Shown here piece after piece: positions 18,014 to 26,479 of a DNA stretch of 64,000 nucleotides. The notes beneath the pieces are model-generated. The model was given only the letters and a program-made list of their open reading frames with translations, was not told the DNA's origin and did no database searches. This DNA is from an uncultured Pelagimonas sp. (lineage in GTDB: Bacteria; Pseudomonadota; Alphaproteobacteria; Rhodobacterales; Rhodobacteraceae), in assembly GCA_947497905.1 (NCBI GenBank), contig CANMIH010000004.1:124001-188000 (forward strand). The letters are read 5' to 3'. Every line of letters begins with the position of its first letter. Position 1 is the first letter of the stretch. The translations under genes and the position numbers were made by a program.

Positions 18014-18487
18014 ATGTCTTTCCTGAAACGCCAGCAACCCCCTGTGCCCGTCAAAACAGCTTTGCTCGCCGGGTTTGGGGGGGCAGCTGCGATTGGTGTT
18101 CTAGGCATGGCTTCAACGATTGGTACCCCCCTGTTGATGGCGCCCTTTGGTGCGAGCTGTGTTCTTTTGTTCTCAGCCCCGAAAAGCCCTTTGTCTCAAC
18201 CGGCGAATGTGGTTTTCGGTCATGCGGTTTCGGCATTGGTAGGCTTGCTTTGTCTCGCAATGTTTCCAGCGCATTGGGGGGCCGTCGCGGTTGCGGTGGG
18301 CATCGCGATAACAGCAATGGCCCTGCTGCGTATCACACACCCGCCGGCAGGGGCCAATCCCCTCGTGATTTTCGCCACCTCACCAAGTCCTGACTTTTTT
18401 GTGTTCCCAGTTGTGTCCGGCGCGGTGTTGTTGGTAGCCGTTGCATGGTCATATCATCGGATATTGAAGTCAGATTATCCCTCATAA
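18014..18487 (+). CDS. HPP family integral membrane protein
   Basis: 157 residues with four to five membrane helices. The family-naming His-Pro-Pro is present in RITHPPAGANPL (about 102-113). Related proteins in cyanobacteria and plastids have been linked to nitrite transport; the role here is unknown. The start at ATG 18014 has a strong AAAGGAG site 6-12 bases upstream. Its place behind the cobalt operon may be functional or chance, since a weak hairpin and 103 bases separate it from cbiO. Confidence 0.85.
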   Translation: MSFLKRQQPPVPVKTALLAGFGGAAAIGVLGMASTIGTPLLMAPFGASCVLLFSAPKSPLSQPANVVFGHAVSALVGLLCLAMFPAHWGAVAVAVGIAITAMALLRITHPPAGANPLVIFATSPSPDFFVFPVVSGAVLLVAVAWSYHRILKSDYPS

Positions 18488-18502
18488 CGGACAGGCCGCG
18501 CT

Positions 18503-19429
18503 ATGGACATGTTGCACGCGATGAAGCTTTTTCAGACAGTGGCTGATGAAAAAAGCTTTAGTGCAGCTGCACGAAAACGCGGTGTCGCTCCCTCTGTGGT
18601 GACACGCACGATCAACGGATTGGAAGATCATCTGGGGACAATGCTGATGATCCGCAGCACGCGTCAGCTGCGTTTGACGCCAGCGGGGGAGCGCTATCTG
18701 GAAAGCTGTCGGCATTTATTATCAGAGTTCGAGGCCGTGCATGAGGCTTTTTCAGATCAATCTCAAACGCTTTCGGGCAAGGTGCGTCTCACAGCCCCGC
18801 ATGCCTTTGGACATGCCTTTATCCAGCCTTTAATCATCGACTATTTGGACGCAAACCCGGATATGCGGGTGAATGCATCTTATTCGGACCAGCTTGAGGA
18901 TGTGGTCGGCGATCATTTCGACATCGCAGTGCGCATCGGTGAGCTGCAGGATTCCAATCTACGGGCAATTCGATTGGGATGGGCCTGTCGGGTTGTCTGC
19001 GCCTCGCCGCGGTATCTGTGTGGCAATCCGGCTGTGACCGAACCCCAACACCTGCGCCATCATCGAATTGTGGCCGCGACCTCGAAGCGGGGGAAGGTGG
19101 ACTGGAGCTTTGACCATCCAACGCAGGATCACGTGGTGCTTGAGCCACATCTTGCGGTGTCCGACAGCGCCGCAGCCATTGACGCCGCGCTTGCGGGATG
19201 GGGGATCACGCGGGCGCATTCTTACAAAGTCGCCGGTCTTATTGCGGATCGAAAACTGGTACGGCTGATGCCAGAGTTTGAGCCGCCCTCTATTCCTATT
19301 CATTTGCTGCACCCCTATGGGGCGCGTCCGCCCAAGCGGGTGAGAAGCTTTATTGATGAGTTGGTCTCAAAGCTCCGAAGTGATCCGACCTTGCAATACG
19401 GCAAGACCATGAAGGAAGCAGTTGTCTAA
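18503..19429 (+). CDS. LysR family transcriptional regulator
   Basis: 308 residues. The N-terminal HTH begins DMLHAMKLFQTVADEKSFSA and continues with the AARKRGVAPSVVTRTINGLE type sequence of the CrgA/DmlR-like LysR branch, followed by an effector-binding fold (about 90-295). It lies 15 bases after the HPP gene on the same strand and may be cotranscribed. Its targets are not evident; the nearest candidate is the HPP gene. No gene lies in the following 227 bases, where I see nothing notable. Confidence 0.9.
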   Translation: MDMLHAMKLFQTVADEKSFSAAARKRGVAPSVVTRTINGLEDHLGTMLMIRSTRQLRLTPAGERYLESCRHLLSEFEAVHEAFSDQSQTLSGKVRLTAPHAFGHAFIQPLIIDYLDANPDMRVNASYSDQLEDVVGDHFDIAVRIGELQDSNLRAIRLGWACRVVCASPRYLCGNPAVTEPQHLRHHRIVAATSKRGKVDWSFDHPTQDHVVLEPHLAVSDSAAAIDAALAGWGITRAHSYKVAGLIADRKLVRLMPEFEPPSIPIHLLHPYGARPPKRVRSFIDELVSKLRSDPTLQYGKTMKEAVV

Positions 19430-19656
19430 AAAGGGGCGGCGGACCTAAACCAAACTGCAGCGCGGTGGGACAACAAATTCGCGCCAACACAAGAAGATCC
19501 GCACACCCCAAGACGTGATGCACAATTGCTAGGATGAACTGGGAAAGGGCTCCTCTTCCGCTTCCACAGAAGCAATGGCACATACCGTCAAGATGCGCCG
19601 ATGACCGCATCTATGAGGAGAGACACCCGAACACTCGCCCGGATGCCCAATAGGTC

Positions 19657-20145
19657 TTACAGTTCGGACGGCTTAGCGTCGCGGATCAGCGGCCAGTTGG
19701 CATTGGCTGCTTCGGTCATGTTGTCGTGATCTTTCAGGAAGGTCGTCATGGCCTGATCGTTGATGTAGAGATACAGAACGCCGTCAGCGATACGCCAGGA
19801 TTTGGGGTCGATATCCAGTTTTTTGTTGATCGCAGCACCGGTCTGGCAGAAGCCACCATATGCAGGTGCGTATCCCGCTGGATTTGCTACAAAGCGCGAG
19901 CGGTTTGCTTCGCTGGTGAAGTGATAGGTTACACCTTCGAACTCAGCAGTGAACTCTGCCGACCCTTCCTGCGGCACACCTACGCTGTGGTAGGAAACTG
20001 GGTCATACCCCTGCAGACCAACACCAGCGGTGTCGACGTTCACCGACGCGGTTGAGTTTTCATCATAGGCAAATGCAGGCGCTGCAGCCATGCCGCTTAG
20101 GGCGAGAGCGGTTGTCAGAACGAAGGTGCGTGTCAGGGTTTTCAT
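19657..20145 (-). CDS. Secreted YHS domain protein
   Basis: 162 residues with a Sec signal peptide (cleavage about residue 26, after AFA). The mature protein has a YHS-type domain: GYDPVSYHSVG (about 45-55), GVTYHFTSEANRSRFVANP (about 70-88) and a following YGGFCQTGAA. YHS domains occur in metal-handling proteins; the His and Cys here could bind a metal in the periplasm, but this is inferred. The start has AAGGAT upstream. It is divergent from a MocR regulator across 190 bases, and nothing else is seen in that gap. Confidence 0.85.
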   Translation of the reverse strand: MKTLTRTFVLTTALALSGMAAAPAFAYDENSTASVNVDTAGVGLQGYDPVSYHSVGVPQEGSAEFTAEFEGVTYHFTSEANRSRFVANPAGYAPAYGGFCQTGAAINKKLDIDPKSWRIADGVLYLYINDQAMTTFLKDHDNMTEAANANWPLIRDAKPSEL

Positions 20146-20335
20146 GTCTGTATCCTTTCAAAGCTCTGGGGTGTTTCCCCGTTACGAGAATGGATATGGG
20201 AAGATTTTTTCACTTCAGAATTGCCATGAAGGGCAAGACACAATTGCCAAGATCGCAAAGATACGGTGATTGATTGCTTTCTGATCTGGTTTGGGCATAT
20301 CGTCTGAATTCGGAAGATCTTAAAGGACCAAATTC

Positions 20336-21745
20336 ATGACATCACCTGCTTGGATCGGGTTTTCGATCGACCGAAGTCTCTCTGAGCCCGTGTTCGAGCA
20401 AATCTGCTCGGCTATACGGTCGAAAGTTGTGGCGGGGGCAATCTCAGCTGGGGAAACAGTTCCTCCAACCCGTGTGTTTGCCACGGAGTTGGGTGTCTCC
20501 CGTTCGACCGTCGTGACAGCCTACGAACAGTTGGTAGCAGAGGGTTATCTCACCTCGCAGCAGGGTTCGGGCTATCGTGTCTGTGCCTTGGGCAGCGTCG
20601 AAATGGTGCGCAAGGACCTTCAAACTCCTATGGCTCCGGCCGCTAAATCCGCACCCCAACTCCGCCCATTTTCAGCAGGCTCTCCGGATATGCGCCTGTT
20701 TCCATATGCGCAATGGGCCAAAACCGTCTCGCGTCTTTGCCGTAAAGACCCTCGAGCGATGCTTGGCGGAGGAGGGCGGCAAGGACACGCTGACCTGCGC
20801 CGGGCCATTGCGGCACATGTTTCTGAATGGCGTGGGATTGAGGCGCATCCGGATCAGATCATTGTTACGGCAGGGGCCTCTGATGGCGTGATGTTATGTC
20901 TGCAGGCGCTCATGCAGCGCGGGGATACAATCGGTCTGGAGAACCCTGGTTATGCACCGTTGCTCCATATGGCGGAATTGTTGGGGTATTCCCCGCAGTG
21001 GCTTCAGATGGACGCGCAGGGCGCGGTCTTGCCACTAGGCAAGGGGCCGCGAACTGTCGTTTTGACGCCGTCTCATCAATATCCACTTGGCGGTGCTATG
21101 TCGCCGCAGCGACGGTTGGATTTCATCCGCTGGGCAGATGAAAACGATGGTTGGATCCTTGAGGACGATTATGACAGTGAATTTCGGTATGCAGGGCGTC
21201 CCATTCCGGCAATGGCAGGGTTCGATCAGCTAAACCGCACGATTTACATCGGCAGTTTTTCGAAGATTTTTTCCAACACGCTGCGAATGGGGTATGTGGT
21301 GGCACCCCAGTCGCTGGTTCCGCGTTTGATGCAGGCACTGGGCCGCTACGGCAGCAATGCAAGCGCGATGCCACAGCCTGCTCTGGCGGAGTTCATTCAC
21401 TCGGGTGAGTTCTATCGACACCTACGACGGGTGCGGCGTGTCTATGATGTGCGGCGAAAGTTTCTTTTGGACTGGTTGGACAATCACTGCGCCGAGTTTG
21501 GGCATTGCATAGACCACCAAGCGGGCATGCAGGTGGTGTTCTTATTACGCGATGGATTGTCCGACCAGGTAATCCAGCGCAAGGCCCTAGCACGTGGTGT
21601 GGATGTAGAGGCGCTCTCCTTGGCATACGCCGCGGGAACTCCGGCACGGCAGGGCCTTATCATGGGGAGCTGCGCGGACACTGAAGACGAGATGCGGCCA
21701 GCGTTAGAAATCATTGCGGATATCCTTCGTGACATCAGCCCGTGA
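20336..21745 (+). CDS. MocR/PdxR-type regulator (GntR HTH plus aminotransferase fold)
   Basis: 469 residues. The GntR HTH (about 10-80) contains FATELGVSRSTVVTAYEQLV, and an aminotransferase-fold region follows (about 115-465). The PLP lysine is visible in YIGSFSKIFSNTLRMGY (about 310). This arrangement is that of PdxR-like regulators of vitamin B6 or amine metabolism. It lies divergent from the YHS gene and upstream of an HpaI-type aldolase, which could be a target. No pyridoxine biosynthesis gene is nearby. Confidence 0.9.
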   Translation: MTSPAWIGFSIDRSLSEPVFEQICSAIRSKVVAGAISAGETVPPTRVFATELGVSRSTVVTAYEQLVAEGYLTSQQGSGYRVCALGSVEMVRKDLQTPMAPAAKSAPQLRPFSAGSPDMRLFPYAQWAKTVSRLCRKDPRAMLGGGGRQGHADLRRAIAAHVSEWRGIEAHPDQIIVTAGASDGVMLCLQALMQRGDTIGLENPGYAPLLHMAELLGYSPQWLQMDAQGAVLPLGKGPRTVVLTPSHQYPLGGAMSPQRRLDFIRWADENDGWILEDDYDSEFRYAGRPIPAMAGFDQLNRTIYIGSFSKIFSNTLRMGYVVAPQSLVPRLMQALGRYGSNASAMPQPALAEFIHSGEFYRHLRRVRRVYDVRRKFLLDWLDNHCAEFGHCIDHQAGMQVVFLLRDGLSDQVIQRKALARGVDVEALSLAYAAGTPARQGLIMGSCADTEDEMRPALEIIADILRDISP

Positions 21746-21804
21746 GTAACTTGTCGCGAAGATAGAAGCTGATAGGTTTGCCGAAATTTGAGAAAGGACA
21801 TCTT

Positions 21805-22593
21805 ATGCCTGCGCCTAAAAACCCCTTCAAAGCGGCTTTAAAGGCCGGTGTTCCCCAAATGGGGTGCTGGATGGGGCTTGCCGATCCCTATGTGTCGGAA
21901 ATCACCGCAGGCGCTGGGTTTGACTGGGTTGTTGTGGACGGAGAACATGCCCCGAATGATCTTCGGTCTATTACGGCGCAGTTGCAGGTGATGGCAGCGC
22001 GGGACTGCCACCCGGTTGTGCGTCCGGTGATTGGCGAAAGCTGGATGATTAAGCAATATCTGGATGCCGGGGCACAGACGCTTTTGAACCCACTTGTTGA
22101 AAGTGCAGAGCAGGCGCGCGATCTTGCCCGTGCCGTCACGTATCCGCCTCACGGAATTCGGGGTGTCGGCGCTGCGCTGGCCCGCGCGTCGGATTTTGGC
22201 GGCGTCCCTGACTATTTCGAAACAGCAGGTGATGAAGTCTGTCTTCTGGCGCAGGTTGAAAATCGTGCGGGTCTAGCTGCACTTGATGATATTTTGAAAG
22301 TTGATGGGCTTGATGGTGTGTTCATCGGCCCTGCGGATTTGGGGGCGGATCTTGATCTGCGTGGCCCTGATCAGGCGGATGAACTGAAAGCCGTAATCCT
22401 GGATGCCATTTCGCGCATTGCGGCGGCGGGGAAAGCACCGGGCATTCTGACACTAGACGTTGAACTACAGAAAGCATGTCTGGAGGCGGGCGCTTTGTTT
22501 GTTGCCACGTCAATTGATGTCACGGTGTTTGCAAACGGCATGCGAAAGGCTGCCAGCGACGCTTTGGCTCTGGTGGACCGCAGAATCAATTGA
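21805..22593 (+). CDS. HpcH/HpaI family class II pyruvate aldolase
   Basis: 262 residues from ATG 21805, which has AGAAAGGA upstream; the frame is open further 5' without a ribosome site. Active-site features of HpaI are present: the base His in VVVDGEHAPND (about 46-56), the metal Glu in QVENRAGL, and the metal Asp in GVFIGPADLGADL (about 172-184). These enzymes cleave 4-hydroxy-2-oxo acids such as 4-hydroxy-2-oxoheptanedioate to pyruvate and an aldehyde. No aromatic degradation genes surround it, so the true substrate is open. Confidence 0.88.
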   Translation: MPAPKNPFKAALKAGVPQMGCWMGLADPYVSEITAGAGFDWVVVDGEHAPNDLRSITAQLQVMAARDCHPVVRPVIGESWMIKQYLDAGAQTLLNPLVESAEQARDLARAVTYPPHGIRGVGAALARASDFGGVPDYFETAGDEVCLLAQVENRAGLAALDDILKVDGLDGVFIGPADLGADLDLRGPDQADELKAVILDAISRIAAAGKAPGILTLDVELQKACLEAGALFVATSIDVTVFANGMRKAASDALALVDRRIN

Positions 22594-22594
22594 C

Positions 22595-22619
22595 AGGGGT
22601 GGAGTCATCGTGCACCCCT
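22595..22619 (+). terminator. Hairpin after the HpaI-type aldolase gene
   Basis: AGGGGTG (22595-22601) and CACCCCT (22613-22619) form a 7-base stem with an 11-base loop right after the stop. No T run follows, so termination is only likely. Confidence 0.5.
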
Positions 22620-22626
22620 AGATCTA

Positions 22627-22812
22627 GATGGTTTCGGATGCGGTTAGCCCCAAGTCTGAATGAAAAGGGAACGCGGTGCGGTGATCACTCACCAAGTCCG
22701 CGACTGCCCCCGCAACTGTAAGCGGCAAGTGCCCCGTCACAGCCACTGATCCAACTGGATCGGGAAGGGACGGCGAACGAGGACCCGCAAGTCAGGAGAC
22801 CTGCCATCTGTA
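22627..22812 (+). ncRNA. Second cobalamin (B12) riboswitch
   Basis: Conserved elements are clear: GAAAAGGGAACGCGGTG (22662-22678), the B12 box GCAACTGTAAGCGGC (22712-22726), and the 3' part GTCAGGAGACCTGCC (22791-22805). It controls the short downstream genes rather than a classical B12 biosynthesis, btuB or metE gene. A candidate expression platform is described separately. The 5' edge is approximate. Confidence 0.92.
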
Positions 22813-22861
22813 ACTGAAACTTTAATCCGGGCGGGGTGCCACGGAGGAGGATCACAGATGG
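22804..22861 (+). promoter_or_regulatory. Possible start-codon-masking helix of the second B12 riboswitch
   Basis: CCATCTGT (22804-22811), at the 3' edge of the riboswitch, is perfectly complementary to ACAGATGG (22854-22861). The second strand contains the ATG at 22858 and lies just after the strong GGAGGAGG ribosome site. Folding would hide this start. That is consistent with translational control, but it was not tested by folding. Confidence 0.5.
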
Positions 22862-22980
22862 ACAAAACGGCTGCGGCCCGCATCGCGATTTTCATGCTCC
22901 CGCTTAGTGCGCGGAGGGCGACATGTACCGGTCAAACCACAGAATTACATTTTCCACCTTTACTGATGACGCTGGAGTAG
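22858..22980 (+). CDS. Putative 40-residue ORF under the B12 riboswitch
   Basis: An ATG at 22858 with an excellent GGAGGAGG site about 8 bases upstream opens a 40-codon frame (starting MDKTAAARIAIFMLPLSARR). It ends inside the next gene, overlapping it by 58 bases in another frame. No family resemblance is seen; it is not CbtB-like. It could be a leader peptide coupling translation to the next gene, or a remnant of a lost B12-regulated gene. The strong ribosome site and the complementary riboswitch strand are the only support. Confidence 0.35.
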   Translation: MDKTAAARIAIFMLPLSARRATCTGQTTELHFPPLLMTLE

Positions 22981-23300
22981 GCTGTCAGGCGGGATATCAA
23001 CTTTTGGCAAAGCTGCGCCATGCGATCGATCTGGCGGGCGACAGTGTGGCAGATGATTTTGAAATCGACGGTCGAGTTGAAATGGAAGGTCGGGATGGCC
23101 CGTGCCTGCTAGCTTGGCGGGGCACACGCAAAGCGGCCTATCTGTTTGGAGATATTGATCCAAAAGACAATATTGATGATCTGGTGCGGTACGCCAAGAA
23201 GAGCCTGGAGCTTGACGGTCTTTCTGGATCGGTGGAGCACCACTTGATGCGCGAGCCGGCCGCCGTGATGGTGATGGAACAAGGTGCGCGCTTGAACTAG
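22923..23300 (+). CDS. Divergent DUF1636-like protein downstream of the B12 riboswitch
   Basis: 125 residues, start with GGAGGG just upstream. I read it as a divergent DUF1636 (COG5469, predicted metal-binding) protein: the C-terminal half RKAAYLFGDIDPKDNIDDL (about 69-87) followed by a Leu-Asp-Gly stretch fits the family's YLFGD core, and the length is right. DUF1636 genes in Rhodobacterales are commonly B12-riboswitch-linked, which agrees. The usual cysteine ligands are mostly gone: the N-terminal CxxC is replaced by non-Cys residues and of the central Cys cluster only the one in GRDGPCLLAW remains. If so, metal binding is probably altered or lost. Family assignment is from memory of the pattern. 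Confidence 0.55.
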   Translation: MYRSNHRITFSTFTDDAGVGCQAGYQLLAKLRHAIDLAGDSVADDFEIDGRVEMEGRDGPCLLAWRGTRKAAYLFGDIDPKDNIDDLVRYAKKSLELDGLSGSVEHHLMREPAAVMVMEQGARLN

Positions 23301-23312
23301 CATTGTTAAGCC

Positions 23313-23339
23313 AAAGGCCTGCATTTCATGCGGGCCTTT
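23313..23339. terminator. Bidirectional terminator between convergent genes
   Basis: AAAGGCC(T)GCAT / ATGC(G)GGCCTTT hairpin with a 3-base loop between the DUF1636-like gene and the convergent XRE-cupin gene. A-rich and T-rich flanks on the two sides suit both strands. Confidence 0.8.
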
Positions 23340-23348
23340 GTTTCGAAT

Positions 23349-23963
23349 TCAGCCCCCTAGCGACACCCAGAGCACCTTTGCATCTTCGTCGCTTATCGAG
23401 ACACATCCGTGGCCCATGCCGCTGTCATAATAAACTGAATCCCCAGCCTGCATTTTGAGCGGACGATAATGTTCGGTGTACAGGACCAGTTCGCCGCTGA
23501 TCACATACATGAACTCTTCGCCTTTGTGCCGGACCCAGCTGTCATATTGTGTGACATCACGGGCTTTGATCGTACTGATGTACGGCAGCATGCGCTTGCT
23601 GGCGAGTTCGTTGCAGAGCAACTCATGATGATATGTCGGGGTTTCGCGGATTTCTCCATGTCCGGTGCGCGTATAGTCACGTCGCCCGCTGATGTCGCTT
23701 TGGGCGCTTTGCACAAACAGCTGCGGAGTTTCCAATTCGAGCGATTGCATCAAACGGCGCACAATTTCGAAACTTGCGTTGGTTTGATTGTTTTCGATCT
23801 TGGAAAGCGTCGAACGCCCGATGCCAGCAGATTTGGCCACATCCTCTAACGTCAGGCCCTTTGCTTTGCGCGCATCACGAATCATTTTCCCCAAAGCTTC
23901 CCCATCGGGTGCCTCGGTTGTGTCGCTTGCTGGCGCCGGGTCGTCGTTTTGTAGTGGTTCCAT
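23349..23963 (-). CDS. XRE family regulator with C-terminal cupin sensor
   Basis: 204 residues from ATG 23963, which has AGGAG upstream; the frame extends further but without a ribosome site. An XRE HTH (about 22-78) reads KAKGLTLEDVAKSAGIGRST, followed by a cupin_2 domain (about 125-200) containing the HKGEEFMYVISGELVL and GDSVYYDSGMGHG segments. Such regulators sense small metabolites through the cupin pocket. It is divergent from lpd, the first gene of the glycine-cleavage locus, so control of that locus in response to glycine or a related compound is likely but inferred. Confidence 0.9.
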   Translation of the reverse strand: MEPLQNDDPAPASDTTEAPDGEALGKMIRDARKAKGLTLEDVAKSAGIGRSTLSKIENNQTNASFEIVRRLMQSLELETPQLFVQSAQSDISGRRDYTRTGHGEIRETPTYHHELLCNELASKRMLPYISTIKARDVTQYDSWVRHKGEEFMYVISGELVLYTEHYRPLKMQAGDSVYYDSGMGHGCVSISDEDAKVLWVSLGG

Positions 23964-24127
23964 GGACAATTTTCTCCTGTTCCCCCGAAGGTTAGGCGGG
24001 CTTCCTGTTTCTGTCAAAAAAACGTGTGCGATCAAAAGTTGATCCGCCTTTGGAATTCCACTATAGGAAACAAATCTCATTACGGGAAACTTGTGGTGGG
24101 GATAAGAAGTATGGAGGAGAACGCGGA
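23964..24127. promoter_or_regulatory. Divergent promoter region of the XRE-cupin gene and the glycine-cleavage locus
   Basis: 164 bases. It holds a perfect 10-base palindrome TGGAATTCCA (24051-24060) and two copies of GGAAAC (24066-24071 and 24085-24090). These are candidate binding sites for the XRE-cupin protein. I looked here, and in the gap before gcvT, for a glycine riboswitch and saw none. Confidence 0.45.
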
Positions 24128-25504
24128 ATGTTTGATCTGATTGTCATCGGAGCTGGCCCTGGCGGCTATGTTGCAGCCATCCGTGCCGCGCAGCTGGGAC
24201 TGAAAGTTGCCTGTGTCGAAGGACGCGGATCGCTTGGTGGCACCTGCTTGAATGTCGGATGTATTCCTTCCAAGGCGCTTTTGAAATCCTCCGGTAAGTA
24301 CGCTGAAATCAAAAAGCTTTCTGATCACGGTATCTCTGTCGGAGACGCCGAGGTCGACGTCAGTGCTATGATGGCACGTAAAGATAAGATCGTGGATGAC
24401 CTGACAAAGGGCATTGGCTTCTTGTTCAAGAAGAATAACGTCGAGCTGATCGAAGGTTGGGCGACGATCCCAGAAGCTGGAAAAGTTTCTGTTGATGGAA
24501 ATATCCACGAAACGAAGAATATCCTGATCGCTACCGGGTCTGAGCCAGTCTCACTGCCGGGGATCGAGATCGATGAGCAGGATGTGCTGTCCTCTACTGG
24601 AGCCTTGGCCCTGTCTGAGGTTCCCGAGCATCTGGTGGTGATCGGCGCAGGGGTGATCGGGCTCGAGCTGGGGCAGGTCTGGGCACGTCTGGGTGCCAAG
24701 GTGACGGTTGTTGAATATCTAGACCGAGTTCTACCCGGCATTGATGGCGAGATCGCGAAGCTCTCGCAGCGGGCTCTGAGCAAGCGAGGTCTGAAATTCC
24801 AGCTTGGTCGGGCTTTGAAAACCATCACGAAAACAGAAAGCGGTCTAGAGCTTACTTTGGATCGAGTAGGTAAAGACAAAGTAGAAACACTGTCGGCCGA
24901 TAAGGTGCTCGTCGCAGTTGGCCGCCGCCCGGTGACCACTGGACTGGGTCTTGAGGCGCTGGGTGTTGCCGCCAATGCGCGCGGTTTCATCGAAGTAGAT
25001 GGCGCATTCCAAACGTCGGTCCCAGGCATTTATGCGATTGGCGATTGTGTGCCGGGCCCCATGTTGGCGCATAAGGCCGAAGAAGACGGGGTTGCCTGTG
25101 TAGAGACCTTGGCCGGTGAGCACGGTCATGTCGATTATGGCACCGTGCCGGGTGTTGTTTACACCGATCCCGAAGTGGCTTCGGTTGGTCAAACCGAAGA
25201 AGCTTTGAAAGAGGCTGGTGTTGACTACACGGTTGGCAAGTTTTCCTTCATGGCAAACTCTCGGGCGCGGGCCTCAGGCGAAACCGATGGCGCTGTCAAA
25301 GTTCTGGCTGATCCCAACGGCAAGGTTCTGGGCGCGCATATCTGCGGGGCCTGTGCTGGTGACCTGATTGCCGAACTCACGCTTGCGATGACCAAAGGTG
25401 CAACCGTTGAAGAGGTCGCACGCACCTGCCACGCGCACCCGGCACTGGCGGAAGCGGTGAAAGAGGCCTGTCTTGATGCGCTTGGTCGCGCGATCCACGC
25501 ATAA
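24128..25504 (+). CDS. lpd: Dihydrolipoyl dehydrogenase (glycine cleavage L-protein)
   Basis: 458 residues from ATG 24128, preceded by GGAGAAC. FAD site [11 protein letters not shown] is at 8-18, the redox disulfide Cys40/Cys45 in [13 protein letters not shown], the NAD site [11 protein letters not shown], and the interface His-Glu pair in [14 protein letters not shown] near the C-terminus. It reoxidises dihydrolipoyl groups with NAD+. As the first gene of a run that includes lipA, gcvT, gcvH and gcvP, it is most likely the dedicated L-protein of glycine cleavage rather than that of pyruvate or 2-oxoglutarate dehydrogenase. Confidence 0.95.
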   Translation: MFDLIVIGAGPGGYVAAIRAAQLGLKVACVEGRGSLGGTCLNVGCIPSKALLKSSGKYAEIKKLSDHGISVGDAEVDVSAMMARKDKIVDDLTKGIGFLFKKNNVELIEGWATIPEAGKVSVDGNIHETKNILIATGSEPVSLPGIEIDEQDVLSSTGALALSEVPEHLVVIGAGVIGLELGQVWARLGAKVTVVEYLDRVLPGIDGEIAKLSQRALSKRGLKFQLGRALKTITKTESGLELTLDRVGKDKVETLSADKVLVAVGRRPVTTGLGLEALGVAANARGFIEVDGAFQTSVPGIYAIGDCVPGPMLAHKAEEDGVACVETLAGEHGHVDYGTVPGVVYTDPEVASVGQTEEALKEAGVDYTVGKFSFMANSRARASGETDGAVKVLADPNGKVLGAHICGACAGDLIAELTLAMTKGATVEEVARTCHAHPALAEAVKEACLDALGRAIHA

Positions 25505-25514
25505 GAGGTCTGCC

Positions 25515-26444
25515 ATGAACGTCCCGCGCCTGCGCCATCCTGAGAAAGCCAAACGCGCTGACACGCCGATCCCCCGGAAACCCAAGTGGATCCGGAAGAA
25601 GAAGATTGAGAGCGCCGAATATTACGACACGCGTCGCCTGATGCGTGAACATGAGCTTGTGACCGTTTGCGAAGAGGCGGCCTGTCCGAACATCGGCGAA
25701 TGCTGGTCGAAACGCCATGCAACCATGATGATTATGGGCGAGATCTGTACCCGTGGTTGTTCGTTCTGCAATGTTGCGACGGGCCGCCCTGATACATTGG
25801 ATGCCTTTGAACCCGGCCGTGTTGCGCAGGCAGTCAAAAAGCTCGGTCTGCGCCATGTCGTGATCACCAGCGTAGACCGTGATGATCTGCAAGACGGTGG
25901 TGCCGAGCATATTGCACAGACCATTCGGGCGGTGCGTCATCAGAACCCAAACACCACTGTTGAGGTTTTGACACCGGATTTCCTGGGCAAAGGGGATGCG
26001 GCCAACGCCGTGTTTGAAGCCGCGCCAGATGTGTTCAACCACAACCTGGAAACCGTGCCGCATTTGTACCCCACCGTTCGTCCGGGGGCGCGGTATTATA
26101 CGTCGCTGCGCCTGTTGGACGACGCCAAACGCGCCAACCCGCAGATCTTCACCAAGTCCGGCCTGATGGTTGGCCTGGGCGAAACCATGAATGACGTGCG
26201 TCAGGTCATGGATGATCTGCGTGCGGCAAATGTCGATTTTCTGACGGTAGGGCAATATCTGCAGCCCACCGCCAAACATCATCCGATTGACCGGTTCTGG
26301 ACCCCGGAAGAGTTTGACCAGCTTGCGCAGATCGCGCGGTCAAAGGGGTTCCTCAAGGTCTCGGCAACACCACTTACTAGGTCTTCGTTCCACGCGGATG
26401 AAGATTTCGCCGCTCTGAAAGAGGCGCGTCTCAAAGCGTCTTGA
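25515..26444 (+). CDS. lipA: Lipoyl synthase
   Basis: 309 residues, start ATG 25515, ten bases after lpd. The auxiliary cluster motif [12 protein letters not shown] (about 56-67) and the radical-SAM motif CTRGCSFC (about 82-89) are intact, as is the C-terminal Ser in TRSSFHADE. It inserts sulfur at C6 and C8 of octanoyl groups on carrier proteins such as GcvH. Being inside the glycine-cleavage locus, it probably supplies lipoylation when the system is induced. It may also be the only lipA of the cell, which cannot be judged from this window. Confidence 0.95.
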   Translation: MNVPRLRHPEKAKRADTPIPRKPKWIRKKKIESAEYYDTRRLMREHELVTVCEEAACPNIGECWSKRHATMMIMGEICTRGCSFCNVATGRPDTLDAFEPGRVAQAVKKLGLRHVVITSVDRDDLQDGGAEHIAQTIRAVRHQNPNTTVEVLTPDFLGKGDAANAVFEAAPDVFNHNLETVPHLYPTVRPGARYYTSLRLLDDAKRANPQIFTKSGLMVGLGETMNDVRQVMDDLRAANVDFLTVGQYLQPTAKHHPIDRFWTPEEFDQLAQIARSKGFLKVSATPLTRSSFHADEDFAALKEARLKAS

Positions 26445-26479
26445 TTAGAGCACCTCGAACGCTTTTAGGGAGGGATACT

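Noticed and set aside
22858-23300. CbtB/CbtA cobalt transporter genes after the second B12 riboswitch
   Set aside because: The 40-residue frame has no CbtB membrane helix or His-rich tail, and the following protein is soluble.
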